Source of the DNA: Sphagnum magellanicum
Taxonomy: Eukaryota > Streptophyta > Sphagnopsida > Sphagnales > Sphagnaceae
Reading direction: 5' to 3'
DNA: 64,000 bases
Assembly (NCBI GenBank): GCA_021904315.1
Contig: CM038916.1
Span: 2,108,001-2,172,000 of the forward strand
In this document: piece after piece, positions 35,141-47,700 of the stretch
Numbering within the stretch: the first letter of the stretch is position 1
How the letters are laid out: each line of letters starts with the position of its first letter
The notes under the pieces: generated by a model
The model's input: the letters and a program-made list of their open reading frames with translations, nothing else
The model's database searches: none
Told to the model about the DNA's origin: nothing
Position numbers and translations under genes: made by a program

Positions 35141-38100
35141 TTATTTTTATCTTTAAACCCATGAATATTTGTTTCACCTAAAGAAGATTTGGATCTTTGC
35201 AATTTGTCTTTTATTATGCAAGTTCAAGGTTTTAAGTGTGGGATTTTTTTGTAGGTCCTAGCCTCTAGGAGTTTTAATTTAATGGATTTCCATTCTTGTA
35301 CTTGGTGATTGGTCTTTTGCTTATGACTACTTGAATCAAATGGTGGGAACATGTCAATTTGTTAGTGGTCAATCCACACATATCACATGATTTGATGGTT
35401 GATTTGAAGCACAACCCCTACTTAATACTTATCACCATTCTACTTAAAAAATGAATCTAGTTTGTTATATTTTTTTCAAAATGTCTATTCTTTCCTCAAG
35501 TGAATTTTGTGGCAAGTGCTTTGAGTTTGTTCTCTTCTTGGATTATGGGTGTAGGAAAGGTTTGAGTTGCAATGGGTAGCACCTTTTTAAAGGTTATGGT
35601 TCAAATCCCTTTCAAACTTCGAACTACTTAGGATTTAATTTGAGTGGATTGATTTTTATTTAATTTTTTTTTTCCTAGGCTATTTGATGATCAATTTGTT
35701 GTTGTTCAAATACAATTATTTAGATATAGCATTTACTTTGAAATATGTCTTGTTTATGGTTTAAAGTTCTAAGTCATTTGTCACATATGTTTTCTGAAAG
35801 TTAAAGAGAGGTTGAATCTATTTAAAAACATGAGAAATATGAAGCATGTTAACCTCTTGTTAGAACCTCTTGGTGCCTTTATGTAGCGAATGTACTTCCT
35901 TTGTAAATAACACAATCACCAAATGTAATCCCTTTGCAAACAAACTATAGCCAAATGAACTCCCATTAGCAATGCACATGTCACCAGTCTGTCCAATTGT
36001 CGTTACTATCACCATAGCCACTACTCTATAGACATGTGAATTTTTTAAAAATAGCCAAAATAGCCACTCTTTTTCTTTTTTTTTAATCATCAAGTTGGCT
36101 CCACCTCGCATGAATGCTTAACCATCCATGCTGTGTGAAAGCTTAGCCATGTAACCACAACGGCAACTTGTGTTACTTGAAGAAAAAGAAGACTGATGGT
36201 TAATTGACAAGTGAGTCATAAGTCATAACAGGTTTCCAATGGATGGTGCAGAGGTGAGTGCTGGGTCACATAATCCGTGAACCAACCTGGGACACTAAAA
36301 AAAAGTACTTTTCAAAACCCTGGAAAGAAGGAATACTATGAATTGGAGGAGGAGGATCTGTGATATTTCATGAACCTAATGTACATAGTAAGTAAATTGT
36401 AGATGATACAAATTGTGACTCCTGGCCACCAAACTATTGAAATACATCTGTGAAGGGTTAACAGCTGCTGGGGTTGGGGGATATTTAAGTGTATTTGTTG
36501 TTGAGAGAATGTGACACTTTTATCTTCGAGGTTTGAGTAGGCTTGATTTTTACACTTTTTTGTTTACTTATTTGGGTACTCTCTCTACTTCTCTCTCTCT
36601 CTACCCACTTCCATGATGAGGAATGAGACCCAAACAAGTTGCAGCAACTAAGTTAATGGCGTTTGAGAATTTGATGCTTGGGTTGTACTACTCACACTTT
36701 TGTGTGCAACTAGTTTTCATTCCCCTGGTCCCTCACCGTTCATGTTGGGACAACTATTGGGACAGTTAGCTATTCAACCCATTGCAGTTGATGGTACTTA
36801 TTACAAAAATTTAGTAGACAAATTGAAGAAATCCAAGTATTACTCACATATGACATCCGACCAACTTCATAACATAAATCTCATAAATCTCTTCTAGAAA
36901 CCTGACCAACTTCATAGAATAAATTTTAATAAACTTGATTGCCTGATAATCAGCAGGACTCATAAGTAAGATTTCTAAATTGCTCAACCCGAATATGCTT
37001 AACCCAAATCTAATCAGTACATAATTTCGTTCTTGAGTGTGTGGTTACCAATATCTGCATTTCGAACCTGCTCAATTTTGTGCACAGAACAATGAAACCA
37101 ACAGAAATCAGTTTGTTGAACCATGCCTTTAGGTACCAATGACCCAGGATTCCTTCTAAGGATTTTGTGATTTAGCAAAAGCAGCAATCATTCACAAAAT
37201 AATTTAGCCACAATTTGGCTACATACTAGATATGAAAGTTTTAAAAAAAAGGAAACAAAATCCTTCTGTATTCTTGGCTACCTACTGAAACTTATCAGAA
37301 ATCTTCAAAATCTGGCATATTTGGGTCATTTTTTCCATGAAATATCTTTTGTATAGGTCAAAATCTGATGAAAATTTACCAGCTAAAGAAACACTGCAAC
37401 TACCCATTCACTTAGGTCTATAACACCTTAATATTAAAAGTAGCTTGCTATAGACAAAAATAGGTGATCTCCAAACATGCCTATATAAAATACTTAATAA
37501 TTTAGAATTGGTTTCAGAGACTAAGCACTTTAATTTAAAAAGCTTAAGAAATATGTAGGGAAAACCATTATTCCATAGTTCATTTATTTCAAAGATTTAA
37601 CTTATTTCATTGTTATGATACATGTTATTTTCTTTCATTCATGTGCAATTTTGGTTTTATTTTTGTTTCAAAGCTTCTGTTAAGGAACAAAAATTGTTAA
37701 GTACTATATAATAAATGAGGCAATCTGAAGTGCAATTATAGTTAAAACCGAGTAAAATTAACCTACGCTGGCATGGATCTCAATGCATATATTACACCTT
37801 TATTCATGAGCTGAATTTGTACTTGGTAATTTGTATCTACTAGTAATGCCATTGTTGCACATACTGTTGCAGGCACAGTTTTACAAATTAAAACCTTTTT
37901 TACGATGAAGATTAAATTGAAACAATTAGAAGAGATCTAGCCTCAAAAATTCAGCAACAAAAAGACAGAAAATATTTTAATTCTGGTTGCCCACACCCAT
38001 TTCAAATTCCCTACAAAAAGCCAAATCTGGCATATTGAGTGTTTAGGGTTAATATTAAACCTAATATGGGTTCTAGTGACCAACAATGTTTTTGAAAGGG

Positions 38101-38499
38101 GAAAAAAAAATTGAAACATATTTGAATCTCCATCACCCACAACTATTATTTTCTTAATTCCCACAAAACAAGGAGAATTAGCAGCAGCTGCAAAGTGAGC
38201 TGCTGCAAATATGCCATTAGTTTTTGTAATACGGTTATGATTTAGTAGGAGAGACTGCTACATTACTGTAGCTGTAATCAATTAAACACACAGGTTATGG
38301 AAGTTGCTGGGTGCAGAAAGTGGGCCTTAGGGTTGCACGTGCACAAGGGAAAGCGGGAGGGACAGGTCACATGACATCACAAGAAGAGAGAGAGAGAGAG
38401 AGTTCAGAGTTTCCAAAAAAAAAAACAAACAAAAAAACCTTCAAATGGAATTGATGCAATTTGGGAGCCTTCAAAAAGAATTTGTTGGAATTTTGGAAG
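35141..38499. other. Intergenic stretch, no gene
   Basis: AT-rich, with short CT and GA microsatellites (near 36585-36602 and 38385-38402). No reading frame resembles a protein. Confidence 0.45.
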
Positions 38500-38790
38500 T
38501 CTACAAACTTCCACTGATCTCCCAAAACCCACTAATCTCCAAATAATCCAGAACCCATTAATCTCCAAATTTCCAAAACCCACTAATCTCCAAATTTCCA
38601 AAACCCATTAATCTCCAAATTTCCAAAACCCATTAATCTCCAATTCCAATACCCACTAATCTCCAAATAATCCAGAACCCATTAATCTCCAAGTCCAATA
38701 CCTGCTAATCTCCAAAGAATCCAGAACCCACTAATTAATCTCCAATTCCAATACCCACTAATCTCCAAATTTACCCATTAGATAACCATC
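38500..38790 (+). repeat. Short-period tandem repeat upstream of the ABCG gene
   Basis: About eleven diverged units of 22-27 bp built on CCCACTAATCTCCAAAT, with alternating TTCCAAAA and AATCCAGAA variants. It ends about 470 bp before the ABCG start codon, so it lies in the promoter region or 5' UTR. Confidence 0.9.
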
Positions 38791-39261
38791 TCCAAAATTT
38801 CCAAAATACAAAATGTCCAGGGATCTGGAGAAGAGTGGTACAGTTGTAGAAATTTGCAAATTGTATTATAATTGAATTCACATGATTATACATGACTTAT
38901 ACCATATAACAGAGTTGCACTTGTTGTTGTTGTTCTTCTTCTTCTTCATCTACTTCAAGAATTCCTAAATCTTCTTCTGCTTCTTCGAATGTCACACAAT
39001 TGTAAGAATATGGTTTTGTTTGCAGAGCTCTCTCGCTCTCTCTCAATATTGTCCCCCATTTTTCTGCCAGTTCCCCCATTCATAGATCACAAGAGCTCAA
39101 CAATCTGAAGAACTTTTCTTCTTCAAACTTGTGTCAATTGGGCCAGATTCAGCTGAAACTTTTTCTTATGATTCCTGTTGTTGTAGTATTGGCAGGGATT
39201 GACTTTGTCATACATGTATTTTGTTGCTGATCTGAGCTAAATTTGGTGGGTGTTGATCAAT
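38791..39261 (+). other. Presumed promoter and 5' UTR of the ABCG gene
   Basis: Pyrimidine- and TTC-rich stretch (38925-38990) ahead of the gene. No TATA box could be chosen with confidence. Confidence 0.35.
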
Positions 39262-42200
39262 ATGGTGCAGCTGCTGAAGAGTAGTAGTACTAGTCATGAT
39301 CATCAGGAGCTGCAGTCAGATGCTGCAGCAGCTCAAGATCCTGTTGCTGCTACTGTTGCAGTAACTGAAGAATCGACAGCTTCTGTCATGCATATTCATC
39401 AGGCTGCTGTTGCTAGTGTTGCAGCTGCAGAATCTGATCATGTGATGCATCATATTCATGTAGCTCCTGCTGCTGCTGCCCTTGCTGTTGTTGCCAGTCC
39501 TAAGCAGCTTGGTGCCTGCATGAGTCCCTTGAGTGAGATTCTAGTGAGAGCTAGAGGTTTGCAGAGTAAGAACCTAGCTGTTACAGCAGCTGCTACTAGT
39601 AGTAGAGATGGAGAAACTGCAGTGTCGTGTACTGCACTAGTAGCTGCTTTGCTCACATGGAAGGATCTCTCTGTCACTGTCGTCGGAAGACCTCAAGCCC
39701 TCTTGCAAAACATTTCAGGTACGACCAAGCTTTGCATTTGTGATCTTCGGACAGTTTCAAGTTTTGCAGAAACCTTCATTATTGACGTCAAGAAACCTGC
39801 ATGCATGCGCAAGATCTCTGTGCATGAACTTGTGTCTATCGAACTGCAGCAGCTCTGTACTGCAGATTGATCAACAAGAATATTGCAAGAAAAAAAACCT
39901 CACTCGCTCGCTCGCTCTCTCGCTCAAGATTTTTTGAAGATCTCATACACTGTAATACGGAAATCAGATTGGTTTGTTGCGTATAAGACCAAATCCTTTT
40001 AGCAGGATATGCGGAACCAGGATCGATTATGGCGATCATGGGGCCAAGCGGATCCGGCAAATCGACAATGCTCGATGCTCTCGCAGGTAAGAAGAAACCC
40101 CGGCTCACCGCTCGAGAAAAAAACCTTCTTGCAAATGCGCCATGTCAAAGGCGCTGAAGATCAAGAACGAACAAGCTCTTGAAACAGAATTTGCTAACTG
40201 ATCGGATTTTGCATCAGGACAGCACTTCACTGCAAGGGTGATCAATGTTGTGTAACTTGTTATTTGTGGCATGTACAGGTAGACTGTCGAAGACGATCGC
40301 TTTGCAGACTGGAGAAATCCTGCTCAACGGACACAGCCGGAAGAACAAAACTATGTGCTATGGAACTGCAGCTGTAGGTTCTAAACTCGAGTATTGCACG
40401 TCTCAAGTCTTGACGTCCAGCTCTCTCTCTCTCTCTCTCTCAGGTTTTGTTCAGCGATTTCTAGACTGGCTCATGATCGACAGAAAGGAGTTTTTGCTGG
40501 TTGAATGTGGGACTGGCTCCTTGGGAAGGAACGTTGCAAAACTACTCCCTGTGTTTTACAATTCGCTAGCTGTTAGTTGCATCATCAATTTTAGTCTATT
40601 CTTGGAGTTAAAGTTACACAATTTTCGCACAAGGGAAGGAATCAACGAGCTCTAATATTCTTGGAGGTCAAGTTCTAGGCAATTTTCTCACAAGGGAAGG
40701 GAAGGGAAGGGAAGGAATCATCATCATCATCCAAGATCAGCTCCTTGTGCGCTTGCTTTGCTTGCAGGCATATGTGACACAATCGGATGATCTGATAGCA
40801 ACTCTGACAGTGAAGGAGTATCTGCACTATGCGGCGGATCTGCGTCTGCCGTCGTCTCATGCGCTGATCACAAGAGCGGAGAAGAGAGAGATCGTGAACA
40901 ACACCATTCAGCAGATGGGTTTGCAGGAATGCGCCAACACCCATGTCGGCAATTGGCACTTGAGGGGACTCAGTGGGGGTGAGAAACGCCGTCTCAGCAT
41001 TGCTCTCGAGATTCTCCCGCGTCCTCGCTTGCTCTTCCTCGATGAACCCACCACCGGCTTGGACAGGTACTACTACTGCAGGCACACTGATCAATCCATC
41101 TTGCAAGACTGCAGATCAGTACTCCATGGAGATCAACAACACTTTGCTTTGAGTGCAGCCACACTAAAACATGAAAAACAAAGCTTCACTAGTTTGAACA
41201 CATCCTATGACTCTTGTTAGTGTGATTGCACCTGCATTGTTTCTGTTGCGTCGAGAACTTTTTCTAGTTGTTTTTTTGATATGTTGTCAATTGGATGATT
41301 GTCCTGGTGGATTGGCTGTTGTAGTGCTGCAGCTTTTTTTGTAGTGACGACATTGAGGAATCTAGCCAGAGATGGGAGAACTGTCATCTCCTCTTTCCAT
41401 CAACCCAGCAGCGAAGTATTTGAGCTCTTCGACAATTTGACACTTGTATCAGGTGCAGGTTGCACCTGATACAAGTGTCAAATTGTCGAAGAGCTCAAAT
41501 ACTTTGGAGTGGCCACAGATGCTTGTCAGGTAAGACATCATACATACAATACCAACACTGTGAAGAAGTCTTGAACTCACAAATGCATAATGAGGGGTTT
41601 GTTTAGATCTTGGAAGCGCACAATATGCATAATTGGGGTCTGTTTTTACCTTGGGGGCTCAATTCACAGATCATTGCAAAGGTGGGGACGATCATCATCA
41701 TCAATGCACATGCATGTATATTGATGCATCATGATGATCAAGACTAGTCCCAGAGATTCTTGAAAACTCAATATGTGATGAAGTTGATTGATTATTAATG
41801 AATTGTTTTGTTTTGTGCAGCATTTTGCAACAGCCGGGTTTCCATGCCCAGAACTCCAGAACCCATCAGACCACTACTTGCTCGCTGTGAATACGGACTT
41901 TGATCAACTCAGGACTGCTCTCCAACAAGGCTCTAATTCAACATGGGCAGTAAGTCTGAACTCCATTGCTCCAAGTTGCTGTTCATCTGGGCACACAATG
42001 CAATGATGCATCAAGGATCTTCCACTCCAACCCTAAACCTATGTTGGTCGCTCCACCTTGTACCCCGTGTAACCTAACCATCAATCTTGTTATCAATTTC
42101 TTGCTCGCAGGATATGGAGAGTAGTAGCATGGACCCACTGGACAGGATGACTGCCAAGCAAGTGGTGGAGATACTAGCAGAAGTGTACCAGAAGAGTGAC

Positions 42201-44386
42201 TATGCAGCAGCCACAATGTCAAGGATTCAATTACAGACTGCAAAAACAGTACATGTTTCTCTCCTGGTTCTTACCCAATCTGTGCAACTGCAGCAGCTGC
42301 TGTGGTCAAAAACACATCCTGCAGGCATCCATTTCAAAACCACTTTGTAACAATTGGGCTGCCAGGCTTGGTTTTTTTCTTAGACTTCCAGATTTGACAT
42401 CAATTGATCTAGGGGGAATGAAAGACATCTTGCAAATTATGTGATATTCTGCAGGAAGGGTTCCAGGTAGTCAAGACTTCTAGTAGAAACTGGCAGCAGC
42501 ATGCAAACTTTTGGACACAATGTTGGAGCTTGACTAGACGTTCCTTCACAAACATGAAAAGAGACATAGGGTATTACTGGCTACGTTCCATTATATACAT
42601 TCTGCTTTCTATTTGCCTTGGTACCATCTATTGGAGGATTGGCTTCCAATACAGCTCCATCTTGGTAAGCAATTTTTTGTCTTGGACTTGAACCAGCACT
42701 AGTCACATTTTATGATCTGATGACCTACCTAGTCAGCAACAGAGGAGAATCAACTTCCAATCTGTTTATTGCAGATGCAAATAGTAGCAGTAGCATGTGC
42801 TGGGTTTTGTGGATTAGGGAAAGAATCAGTGGCAGTTAGATTCATGAATAACTTGAAAGATTTGGTTCTTGTGCAAATGGGTACATAGTCTTCTGGGGTG
42901 TTTGTTACTGATGAAATTGGTAATGACGGCAACATCTGGCAGGGAAGGGCAGGATGTATGGCCTTTGTTGGAGGATTCCTGACATTCATGTCAATTGGAA
43001 GTTTCCCATCATTTGTTGATGACATGAAGGTGACACATACATCACTCTTGCTGTTATTCATTTTTCTTCCAAAACTCAACTTCAAACATTGTCTTGTTTT
43101 GAGTGTTTGACTTCAAAAACCCAGCCTGCCGCTCGCTCATGGAAGATGATGTTCATCACCATCATATATATAGACGTGAATTTCTGAGATGAGATTTTGT
43201 CTATGCCCAGGTGTTCAGTCAGGAGAGAATGAATGGACACTCTGGAGTGATGGTGTTTGTGATAAGCAACAGTCTTTCATCATTGCCTTTCCTCTTCTTC
43301 ATAGCCTTTGTTTCAGGCTCAATCATCTACTTGATGGTGCAATTGCATCATGGATTTGACCACTACATCGACTTTGTCCTTCTCCTGTTTGTCGAGCTAG
43401 CATGTGCCGACAGCCTGATGATGGCAGTTGCCAGTGTTTGTCCAAGTGTTCTGGTTGGTATTTTAATTGGATCTGGCATTCAGGTATGTCAATATGCCAC
43501 CACATCAAGAGCTTTCTAATCCACCCATGTTGCACTCTTTTTCTTATGTGTTACATGTTCTCCACCCATCTGTAAAATTTTGGGGGTTTAGAGTTTTGGG
43601 TTTTGGCAGATGATGGACACCCATTTGATCATAGCTGGTGAAGAAGTAACGCTGGTGGGATAGCTCAGAACTTGCTGAAAAAAAATTGTCTACTGGTGGG
43701 TTGCATGAGCAGGGGTATTCCTGCTGATGTCTGGATTTTTCCGCTTACCCAGTGATTTACCAAAACCTGTTTGGCGTTATCCAACATCATATTTGGCTTT
43801 CCACATGTATGCAATGCAGGTATCATCAATTAGCAGCTTCCATCTCTCAGTAGGTCCTCCAGTTGCTGCCCCAGCCTGCTTTCTTTCCATCTTGAATATT
43901 CTATGCAGTGCTTGGACAAGCAAGCAACAGAATGAAAGAATTATACTGGAATCTCATTTCATTATCATCACATGATGGGCAGCATTCTGGGTGCAGGGAA
44001 TGTTCAAGAATGACTTTCTTGGGCTCACATTTGGCAGCTTTATCTTGAATGGAGACGCCATAACTTCAAAAATTCCTGGATATTATGTGGTAGAACAGAT
44101 TTATGGAATCCAAACCAAGCGCGGGAAGTGGATGGATCTTGGCATCCTGTTGGGCATGATCTTCATGTACCAACTCCTGTTTTTAATTTGCATCAAACTG
44201 AATGAAGACTTTCAACCACTTGTCCATTCATATATGATGCCATATCGTACCAAGTCTACATCTTCTAAGAAGATCAAGCACAAAAAGTACTCGGACTTAT
44301 GTCAAGCTGGTGGAGTGTTGATACCTGCCACTTCCTCTCCCAGCCTCTCACCATTTTTGCATTCTTCACATGCATCCAAGAATTGA
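39262..44386 (+). CDS. ABCG half-transporter (white-brown complex type), 12 exons, probably disabled
   Basis: Exons by GT-AG and phase: 39262-39718, 40006-40086, 40279-40373, 40768-41066, 41325-41529, 41821-41949, 42111-42248, 42455-42664, 42943-43029, 43211-43483, 43713-43819, 43997-44386, about 820 residues. ABCG half-transporters dimerise in the plasma membrane and use ATP to export lipids, cutin or wax precursors and similar compounds. Visible parts are an Ala/His-rich N-terminal extension of about 130 residues, Walker [10 protein letters not shown] (exon 2), a YVTQ Q-loop and signature [16 protein letters not shown] with Walker [13 protein letters not shown] (exon 4), H-loop [15 protein letters not shown] (exon 5), and membrane segments in exons 8-12 including [12 protein letters not shown]. 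Resemblance is to the ABCG11/12 group. Two faults exist: a 44-bp palindrome in exon 5 puts TGA in frame (41446-41448), and exon 11 is one base short of phase, next to a G run. An ATG 12 bp upstream (39250) is also in frame. Confidence 0.85.
41414..41504. repeat. Perfect 44-bp inverted repeat inside ABCG exon 5
   Basis: Arms 41414-41457 and 41461-41504 are exact reverse complements over 44 bp, separated by only GGT. The left arm encodes the conserved [14 protein letters not shown] stretch, so it is the original. The right arm is an inverted copy occupying the place where relatives have a few residues before YFG. The inverted copy brings a TGA in frame. Confidence 0.97.
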
Positions 44387-47300
44387 ACAGATCTGGAAAG
44401 GGAAGTAGGTGCAGAATTGTACTTTGACAATCTCTGCCAATTATTTTTACCCAATTCACCCATTTATTTTATTTCACTGGGAAATCACATTGGAGCAAAT
44501 TTTCTTTACACCAGGATCAAAATTTTGATTTTCCAACTTTCCAAAGAAATACTAAAAAAAATCCAATTATCTGAAATCGTTTCATAATATTATGAATAAT
44601 TCAGAAGCTGGAAGCATATATCATTATTGACAGAAACCGTATTGAACCCTATTCCTCGGATATTCTTCTTGTTACTGTACATGGGTCAGTACACCTTTGA
44701 GACTAAATTTTTCTTTTGCAATTCTAGTACCTTGAGAGTTCTATACAAAATGCCAGAGACATATGGATTGTCATGAGGAGCAGATCTTGTGTTTTTGCAT
44801 TAGATTGTTTATTTTATGAACTGAAGAAACGCCTTGAAACTTATTAAGGGGAAAATGCAGAGTCATTTGATCATTAGATTATTACGCAAATTCAACAAAC
44901 TTGTCAATATAAGTAAATTTTGTCAATATTATTATTCATCATCCGAAGTATTTTGTGAAAATACTAGCCATAACCTCACTTTTGAAATATAATTCTAAAT
45001 TTTTTGACGTTGTGACATGTATGAATTTGTTTTGAAAACCCTTAAATTCCAAAATCCTTATCATTTGTTAATTCTTCATTTCAGATCATTAACCCAAGTT
45101 TCAAAGTAATAGAATATTCATAAAATCCATTATTCACAAGAATAGTTACTCAAATTTTATCCACCCTAGTCAACAAAAAAGATCAAACCTCAAAAAACTA
45201 ATAAATCATGAAAACTTGTTTTTTTTAAAATCCATAATGTGCTTTCACCCAAACATAATTATCATTATTTTGACAAATGCAACATGAAATGGCGAATAAT
45301 TTGTCGCTTGGTCATGCATGATGATGGTCTCTCAACAAATGAAAGGGGAAGGGATGAAGCCAAATCCAATTAGCATTGGGAAAGGGCTTTGGGAATTTGC
45401 ACTAGTTAGAAATTGAACAATGGATCAAGAAAATTTGTGCTATATTTTTAAAAGGTTTTTTTCCTCCTTAAATCCACTCACAATGAATTTCATCATCCAG
45501 ATTCAGAGAACTCCATCTGTATAGGGACATGGGTTATATATTAATTGTAGCAAACACATACATACAAGTGTAGAGAGCCCTTGTGACTTGTGGTAGCTTT
45601 GCAAGCATAGTAAAGTAGGAAATGAAATTACCTATGAACACACACATTAAGACCATCCGGAAATACGCAGCACATTTGTTTGAAGCTTGGACCTAAATCT
45701 TAAACCCTAAAACCCTAAACCCAGTGCAATGCAGCCAGGGCCATCTGTGGCCTCACCATCTATGGCACCACAACAGCAATGTACCCTCCTATATTGTTCA
45801 GGTTATATAAGTTATAATGGAGCCCAAGGAAGTCCATAGTCCATAGTCCATACCAATGTTGGGTGGCTATCAACTTTGGAACATACCAGCTGGTACTGGT
45901 ATCAAATCTTTTCCAAAAAAATCATACCAGAAGTTACTGCTATGGGACTCGTTCTAAACTTTTGTAACTGCCTGGTTGTGGTGTGAGGTCCTAGTCCTGG
46001 TATTAGGGTCCAAGGCTGATTTTTCGCTGGTATATGATAGGTATATATCAGTGTTAGGAGGGTATCGGGTTTAAAGGGTAAAACTTGGGGGTTCAGGGTC
46101 AGGTTCTTGTGACTTGAACCTGAGTGAGTTGAGATCATTTTGCTGGAATTAGGATAAGAACTGGACCATGGAGAAAATGTTTTACTAGATTCAAAACCAG
46201 AATCGGAACCTTGAAAAAATATCTTTGAAAACAGGATCAGGATATTTATATATAAGTTAATATGTAAACTGAACTTTATAATGAAATTTTAATTTTAATT
46301 AGTTGTTCAACTCTATATTTATATAGATCCCTATTTTAATCTGTTGAAAAACTTTGTACTCACATAATCTTTAGCATTGAGCAATGTGTACATGAAATTG
46401 GCTCCAGTTCGAAAACCAGGTCTAGAGGGTCTTGAATTTGAAAAAAATGTGATAGAATCAAAACTGAAGGGTTCAAAGCTTGGAAGAACCTAGCTCAAAC
46501 CCTTACCTGGAGAACCTTCACATAAATTTTAAAATGTCAAAACCTAATCAAAGGTTCTCTCAAAAAGGAAGTACCACTCAACATTGGTATATACTTGATA
46601 TTGGGATTAATATGGTCCTTGTATTAAATTGGTATTAGGGTAGAAGGGTCAGTGAGCGAACATTTAAAAACTAAATCTTTTGGAGTCCAGTAATTGTGCA
46701 TTTTTTTAATAGGTCTTCAAAGAGTTTAGATGCCCCTTCAACCATAGCACAACTAGGCCTTTATAGCATTTGATTATGAGCTCAAATGATGAGAAAGTTA
46801 TGACCCCCCAAAATGAAAGGGGTCTTGTTGTTTGAAAAAGTTGGATAGAACACATTAAATTCTTATTTTCATGCATTTTATTACCTGTGAACAAACATTT
46901 GAAACCTTATGCCAAGACACTTGTCCTCCTATGAACATAAGTTTAATAATTTAATTAATTGTAGACTTCTTTTTTTATTATTGTTCAATTTTTTTTTTAA
47001 ATTTATTATCGTTCAAATAAGTCCAAATATTTGCAATAGTAGCCAAATAGTCATGAGGCATTTTGGGTTTTGAATTAGGGATCTTCTAAACATTAACTAA
47101 TACCTTAAAATCAATGACCTCGATGACACCACTTCGGGTAATCTACAATTTTCTCCCTATATTTAAAAGAAGAATGTTACAACATTGTTGCCATAATTAT
47201 TTTTAGAATCTAGATCTTTCCTTGCCTCTCTTTCTTGTCTTTCTCCCTTGGGTTTATTTCAAGCTTTCCTTCTCTATCACTCTTTCTCTCTTTGTCTCTA

Positions 47301-47470
47301 CTTCCTTTCTAATGTTTGTTTCTCCTTTAGGAAGTTGATTTTTTTTCTTTGAGTTTGTGTGTGTGCAAGTCCAAGGAGCATCACCATGCTCTTTTTCTGA
47401 ATGTGTGTGTGTCCAGGTCTAGGAAGCCTAGGATGTTCCATTTTTAAGTCTCTCTTTGTGTCTTTTTAAA
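44387..47470. other. Intergenic stretch, no gene
   Basis: AT-rich and non-coding by eye. It contains a telomere-like phrase TTAAACCCTAAAACCCTAAA at about 45700-45720 and a short GTCCATA triplication near 45835-45860. The 45900-46560 part has repeated GGAACC/GGTTC phrases reminiscent of repeat family B, but I could not align it. Confidence 0.4.
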
Positions 47471-47474
47471 ATGT

Positions 47475-47700
47475 TATTGCTTGCACTTTGTGTGTTTTCC
47501 CAAAAAGACGACATCAATGCCATTGCCTACACTTTATGCACCTCTCTAGGAAAACGACATCTACCATCACTTACATTCTATGCACCTCTCCAGGAAAACA
47601 ACATCTACCATCGCCTATGCTTTGTGTGCCTTTCCAAAAAAACGATGTTTGCCATTGCTTATGCTCTGTGCACCTCTACTCTATGTGCTTCTCTAGGAAG
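47475..47700 (+). repeat. Tandem repeat of about 54 bp, four units
   Basis: Units carry CATTGCCTACACTTTATGCA, CCTCTCTAGGAAAACGACAT and close variants, from about 47475 to 47700. Open frames run through it because the period is a multiple of three, but the translation has no known match and looks incidental. Confidence 0.8.

Noticed and set aside
42750-43085. 111-codon minus-strand frame
   Set aside because: Antisense to ABCG intron 8 and exon 9, no protein-like features.
45700-45722. Telomere-like AAACCCTAAAACCCTAAA
   Set aside because: Only two to three units, no larger array. Such telo-box phrases are common in plant DNA, and the gypsy LTRs hold one too.
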